This document shows positions 4,456 to 7,043 of a stretch of 7,043 nucleotides of DNA, in pieces. The stretch's first letter is position 1. Each line of letters opens with the position of its first letter. The position numbers were made by a program, and so were the translations under genes. Origin of the DNA: Candidatus Delongbacteria bacterium. GTDB lineage: Bacteria > UBA4055. Where the stretch lies: NCBI GenBank assembly GCA_022013635.1, contig JAKLPX010000327.1:1-7043 (forward strand), written 5' to 3'. The notes beneath the pieces were generated by a model, which was given only the letters and a program-made list of their open reading frames with translations, was not told the origin of the DNA and searched no databases.

Positions 4456-6828
4456 ATGGATATTATGAACTTATCTAATTTGAATACCGGCGAAAGCGCA
4501 ATAATAAAAAAAGTGAAAGGAATCGGTTCATTCCGAAGAAGAATTCAGGAAATGGGTTTTGTCGCAGGAAAGAAAGTCGAAGTGATTAAAAATGCTCCGC
4601 TTCTTGATCCGGTTGAATATAAGATCATGGGTTATAATATCTCCCTGCGCAGGGAGGAGGCAAAACTCATTGAAGTATCAGAAGGGAAACACAAGTATCG
4701 CAAACATATTGAGAAAAATGATCTTTTTTTGATTCTGCCTGAAGCAAAAACCATCAGAATTGAAAAATGCAAAAGAATAAATGTGGCTCTCGTCGGCAAT
4801 CCTAACAGCGGAAAAACTACACTGTTCAATTACATTTCTGGTCTTCGTGAGAGAGTGGCTAATTACAGTGGTGTGACCACTGGTGAAAAAACAGCGGAAG
4901 TCAGGTACGGTGAATATGTTATCAATATTACCGATCTGCCCGGAACATATTCTCTTACTTCCTTCAGCGAGGAAGAAAAGCTGGTGCATGATTTTATCAT
5001 AAACGAAATGCCCGATATAATTGTAAATGTGATTGATGCCTCCAATCTTGAAAGAAATCTATTTCTTACGACACAGCTTATAGATATGGATTTGAGAGTC
5101 ATAGTCGCGCTGAATATGTTCGATGAACTCGAAAATTCCGGGACTGAATTCGATCACGAACTTCTCGGAAAAATGACAGGGATCCCGTTTGTTCCTACAG
5201 TTGCGGCTAAAAATATCGGTATAGAGAATCTTATTGCAGAAATAGTAAAATCATATAACGATGAAGAGCCGCAATTCAGGCATATTCATATTAATTACGG
5301 CCATCCGATAGAGGATTCCATAAGTGAATTGAGAAAAATCCTGTCCAAAAACATAGATGTCGGTTTACTGACTAAAATTTCACCGCGCTATATTGCGCTG
5401 AAATTATTGGAAAACGATCAGGATTTTTTAAGACGGGTAAAAAAATCTTCTTCAAATTATAAGGAAATTCTTGATGCGCTGACTAAAGAAATATCGGTTG
5501 TAAAAGAGCATTACGATGATTCTCCCGACAATCTGATTACCGATGCTAAATACGGCTTTATTTCCGGAGCGTTGAAAGAAACCCTGAAATTAAAAGAGAA
5601 CAGGCATTCATTATATAGAACTCAACGAATTGATGAATTTGCCACCCATAAGGTATGGGGTTTTCCTGTCTTTCTCGGACTGATGTGGATTATGTTCGAA
5701 TCTACTTTCACTATAGGAGGTTACCCGATGGCATTCATCGAATACCTTGTTTCGATTACTTCAATTTTTGTTCATAACAACATGGCTGACGGGATTTTAA
5801 AGGATCTTATTTCAGACGGAATTATCGGGGGTGTCGGCGGTGTCCTCGTTTTCCTTCCCAATATTCTGATTCTCTTTTTCTTTATTTCTTTTTTTGAAGA
5901 CACGGGCTATATGTCGAGAGTTGTTTTTATTGTTGATAAGCTTATGCATTCGATCGGGCTACACGGTAAATCGTTCATACCCATGCTTATCGGATTCGGA
6001 TGCTCTGTACCTGCGATCATGGCTACAAGGACCATAAACAGCAGAAAAAACAGGATCGTTACGATGCTTATAATACCGTTTATGTCCTGCGGTGCAAAAT
6101 TACCCGTTTACATCCTTATAATCGGAACATTTTTTCCTGAAAATCCGGCACTAATACTCTTCGTGTTATATCTGACAGGCGCGGCGATAGCGTTCCTTTC
6201 GGCTCTTTTATTGAAAAAGACATTATTCAGAGGAGAAGATGCGCCGTTCGTAATGGAACTGCCTCCTTACAGGATACCTACTTTCAAATCTACCGCTCTT
6301 CACATGTGGGACAAAGCTTATCAGTATCTGAAAAAAATGGGCGGACTGATACTTGCCGCATCAATAATAATATGGACGCTCGGTTATTTTCCCCGTCCTG
6401 TGAAAGTTACTAATCATTCTGAATCCTACAACATTGAAAATTCATATATCGGTCGGATCGGCAGGATTGTTGAGCCGGTTTTCAATCCAGTAGGATTTGA
6501 CTGGAAATCTAATGTAGCTATTATTTCTGGATTTGCAGGAAAAGAAATAGTAGTCAGCACCTTGTCTATTCTGCATAATAATATTGATGGAAAAGACCTG
6601 TCTGAGAAGCTCAGGAATTCCAATTCATTTGAACATGATGGATCCGGCAGGCTAAAAGCTTTATCATTTCTTATTTTTGTTCTTCTCTACCTTCCCTGTA
6701 TTGCAACCGTATTCGCTATAAAGAACGAATCGGGAAAATGGAAATTGGCTTTTTTATCGGTGTTAATGACGACAGGATTTGCGTGGATAGCTGCTTTTCT
6801 GGTATATAATATTGGAAAACTATTATGA
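4456..6828 (+). CDS. feoB: FeoA-FeoB fusion, ferrous iron transporter
   Basis: The product has 790 residues. Residues 1-75 form a FeoA-like SH3 domain (LSNLNTGESAIIKKV, IQEMGFVAG). Residues 108-270 form the FeoB GTPase: G1 GNPNSGKT (114-121), G2 around GVTTGEK (139-145), G3 DLPG (160-163), G4 NMFDE (220-224), G5 VPTVAAK (246-252). After a helical spacer, residues 400-790 form the membrane channel, with both Gate regions (464-488 LVFLPNILILF to GYMSR; 691-703 SGFAGKEIVVSTL), the GFGCSVPAIMATR motif with Cys518, and FMSCGAKLP (542-550). It moves Fe(II) across the inner membrane, expected under low oxygen. All key motifs are intact. An in-frame ATG at 4465 (residue 4) fits the usual FeoA N-terminus and may be the true start; neither start has a strong ribosome site. 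The stop overlaps the next gene by ATGA. Confidence 0.97.
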   Translation: MDIMNLSNLNTGESAIIKKVKGIGSFRRRIQEMGFVAGKKVEVIKNAPLLDPVEYKIMGYNISLRREEAKLIEVSEGKHKYRKHIEKNDLFLILPEAKTIRIEKCKRINVALVGNPNSGKTTLFNYISGLRERVANYSGVTTGEKTAEVRYGEYVINITDLPGTYSLTSFSEEEKLVHDFIINEMPDIIVNVIDASNLERNLFLTTQLIDMDLRVIVALNMFDELENSGTEFDHELLGKMTGIPFVPTVAAKNIGIENLIAEIVKSYNDEEPQFRHIHINYGHPIEDSISELRKILSKNIDVGLLTKISPRYIALKLLENDQDFLRRVKKSSSNYKEILDALTKEISVVKEHYDDSPDNLITDAKYGFISGALKETLKLKENRHSLYRTQRIDEFATHKVWGFPVFLGLMWIMFESTFTIGGYPMAFIEYLVSITSIFVHNNMADGILKDLISDGIIGGVGGVLVFLPNILILFFFISFFEDTGYMSRVVFIVDKLMHSIGLHGKSFIPMLIGFGCSVPAIMATRTINSRKNRIVTMLIIPFMSCGAKLPVYILIIGTFFPENPALILFVLYLTGAAIAFLSALLLKKTLFRGEDAPFVMELPPYRIPTFKSTALHMWDKAYQYLKKMGGLILAASIIIWTLGYFPRPVKVTNHSESYNIENSYIGRIGRIVEPVFNPVGFDWKSNVAIISGFAGKEIVVSTLSILHNNIDGKDLSEKLRNSNSFEHDGSGRLKALSFLIFVLLYLPCIATVFAIKNESGKWKLAFLSVLMTTGFAWIAAFLVYNIGKLL

Positions 6829-6980
6829 TACAATTTATTTTTGTTATAATCATCGTGTTAATCTCAGCCGTCTATCTTTACAAAAAGATAAAAAACGCAG
6901 GAGACGAGTGTAACAGCTCAAAATGCGGTTCCTGCAGATATCACGATAACTGCGATGAGTTGAAACAGGACAAAACATGA
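6825..6980 (+). CDS. FeoB-associated Cys-rich membrane protein
   Basis: The product has 51 residues. Residues 2-19 form one membrane helix (IQFIFVIIIVLISAVYLY), followed by KKIKNAGDE and a Cys-rich tail with C29, C34, C37 and C43 (CNSSKCGSCRYHDNC). This is the layout of the small FeoB-associated proteins of Bacteroidota and Firmicutes, where they follow feoB directly. The positive charges after the helix suggest that the Cys-rich tail faces the cytosol, where it could accept Fe(II) or bind an Fe-S cluster and regulate FeoB, in place of FeoC. The start overlaps the feoB stop (ATGA), which shows coupled translation. The family call rests on size, topology, Cys spacing and position. Confidence 0.88.
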   Translation: MIQFIFVIIIVLISAVYLYKKIKNAGDECNSSKCGSCRYHDNCDELKQDKT

Positions 6981-7043
6981 TTGAAATTGATCTTCACGAA
7001 ATGACGGTATCCGAGGCTCTGGATTATTTTATAGGAACTTATA
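6977..7043 (+). CDS. Smr-domain protein, N-terminal fragment (runs off right edge)
   Basis: Only 22 codons are visible. They begin at an ATG that overlaps the stop of the Cys-rich gene by ATGA. The start MIEIDLHEMTVSEALDYFI matches the first strand and helix of the small MutS-related (Smr) domain, whose hallmark is LDLHG followed by T-x-x-EA. Here the Gly after the His is Glu. Stand-alone Smr proteins of about 80-100 residues are nucleases or nucleic-acid-binding proteins. Its place in the feo operon has no obvious functional reason and may only reflect shared transcription. The call is tentative because of the short visible part. Confidence 0.65.
   Translation, partial: MIEIDLHEMTVSEALDYFIGTY

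Noticed and set aside
1..7043. CRISPR arrays, tRNA or rRNA genes, insertion sequences or phage genes
   Set aside because: No regularly spaced repeats, cloverleaf-like sequence, transposase or integrase motifs were seen; the only clear longer repeat is the 37-bp promoter pair.

Overview
The window comes from an AT-rich, probably anaerobic bacterium. The genes are tightly packed with ATGA overlaps, and several starts have clear Shine-Dalgarno sequences. The content is dominated by iron, Fe-S and metallocluster proteins: two ATPases with 2[4Fe-4S] ferredoxin inserts, a NifX-like protein, a NifU-like scaffold and ferrous-iron uptake. A FeoA-FeoB fusion is common in Bacteroidota and relatives, but the strong Shine-Dalgarno sequences are not typical of core Bacteroidota. 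A deep FCB-group or other anaerobic candidate lineage is possible; this is a low-confidence inference and no taxonomic marker gene is present.

Layout. Positions 2709 down to 1 (minus strand) hold one operon: a DUF134-family helix-turn-helix protein with an added zinc ribbon, a DUF5320-type Gly/Arg-rich small protein, a NifX/NifB-C-type metallocluster-binding protein with a His/Cys tail, and two tandem MinD-type ATPases, each with a ferredoxin insert (the second runs off the left edge). This set resembles the anaerobe-specific 'orange protein' (ORP) cluster type. Positions 4303 down to 2922 (minus strand) hold a second operon: a 19-codon leader-like small ORF with a near-perfect ribosome-binding site, a short NifU-type Fe-S scaffold and a DUF89 family protein. 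Positions 4456 to the right edge (plus strand) hold a divergent operon: FeoA-FeoB fusion, a FeoB-associated Cys-rich membrane protein and the start of an Smr-domain protein, joined by ATGA overlaps.

The most notable non-coding signal is a 37-bp element found twice (2739-2775 and 4334-4370; 32 of 37 bases identical, no gaps, same orientation). Each copy reads on the minus strand as a sigma70-like promoter with an exact 17-bp spacer, and the spacer holds a dyad (perfect in the first copy, TGAAC-ATAA-GTTCA). Each copy lies 30-31 nt before the first start codon of its operon. This implies that the two minus-strand operons, and perhaps the divergent feo operon, share one regulator. The DUF134 protein, first gene of one of them, is an obvious but untested candidate.

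Working model (inference): Feo brings in Fe(II), the NifU-like scaffold and the MinD-ferredoxin/NifX proteins build or carry metal-sulfur clusters, and a shared switch adjusts the two cluster-handling operons. A second oddity is that the left-most ATPase has Tyr in place of the Walker B Asp that its neighbour keeps.
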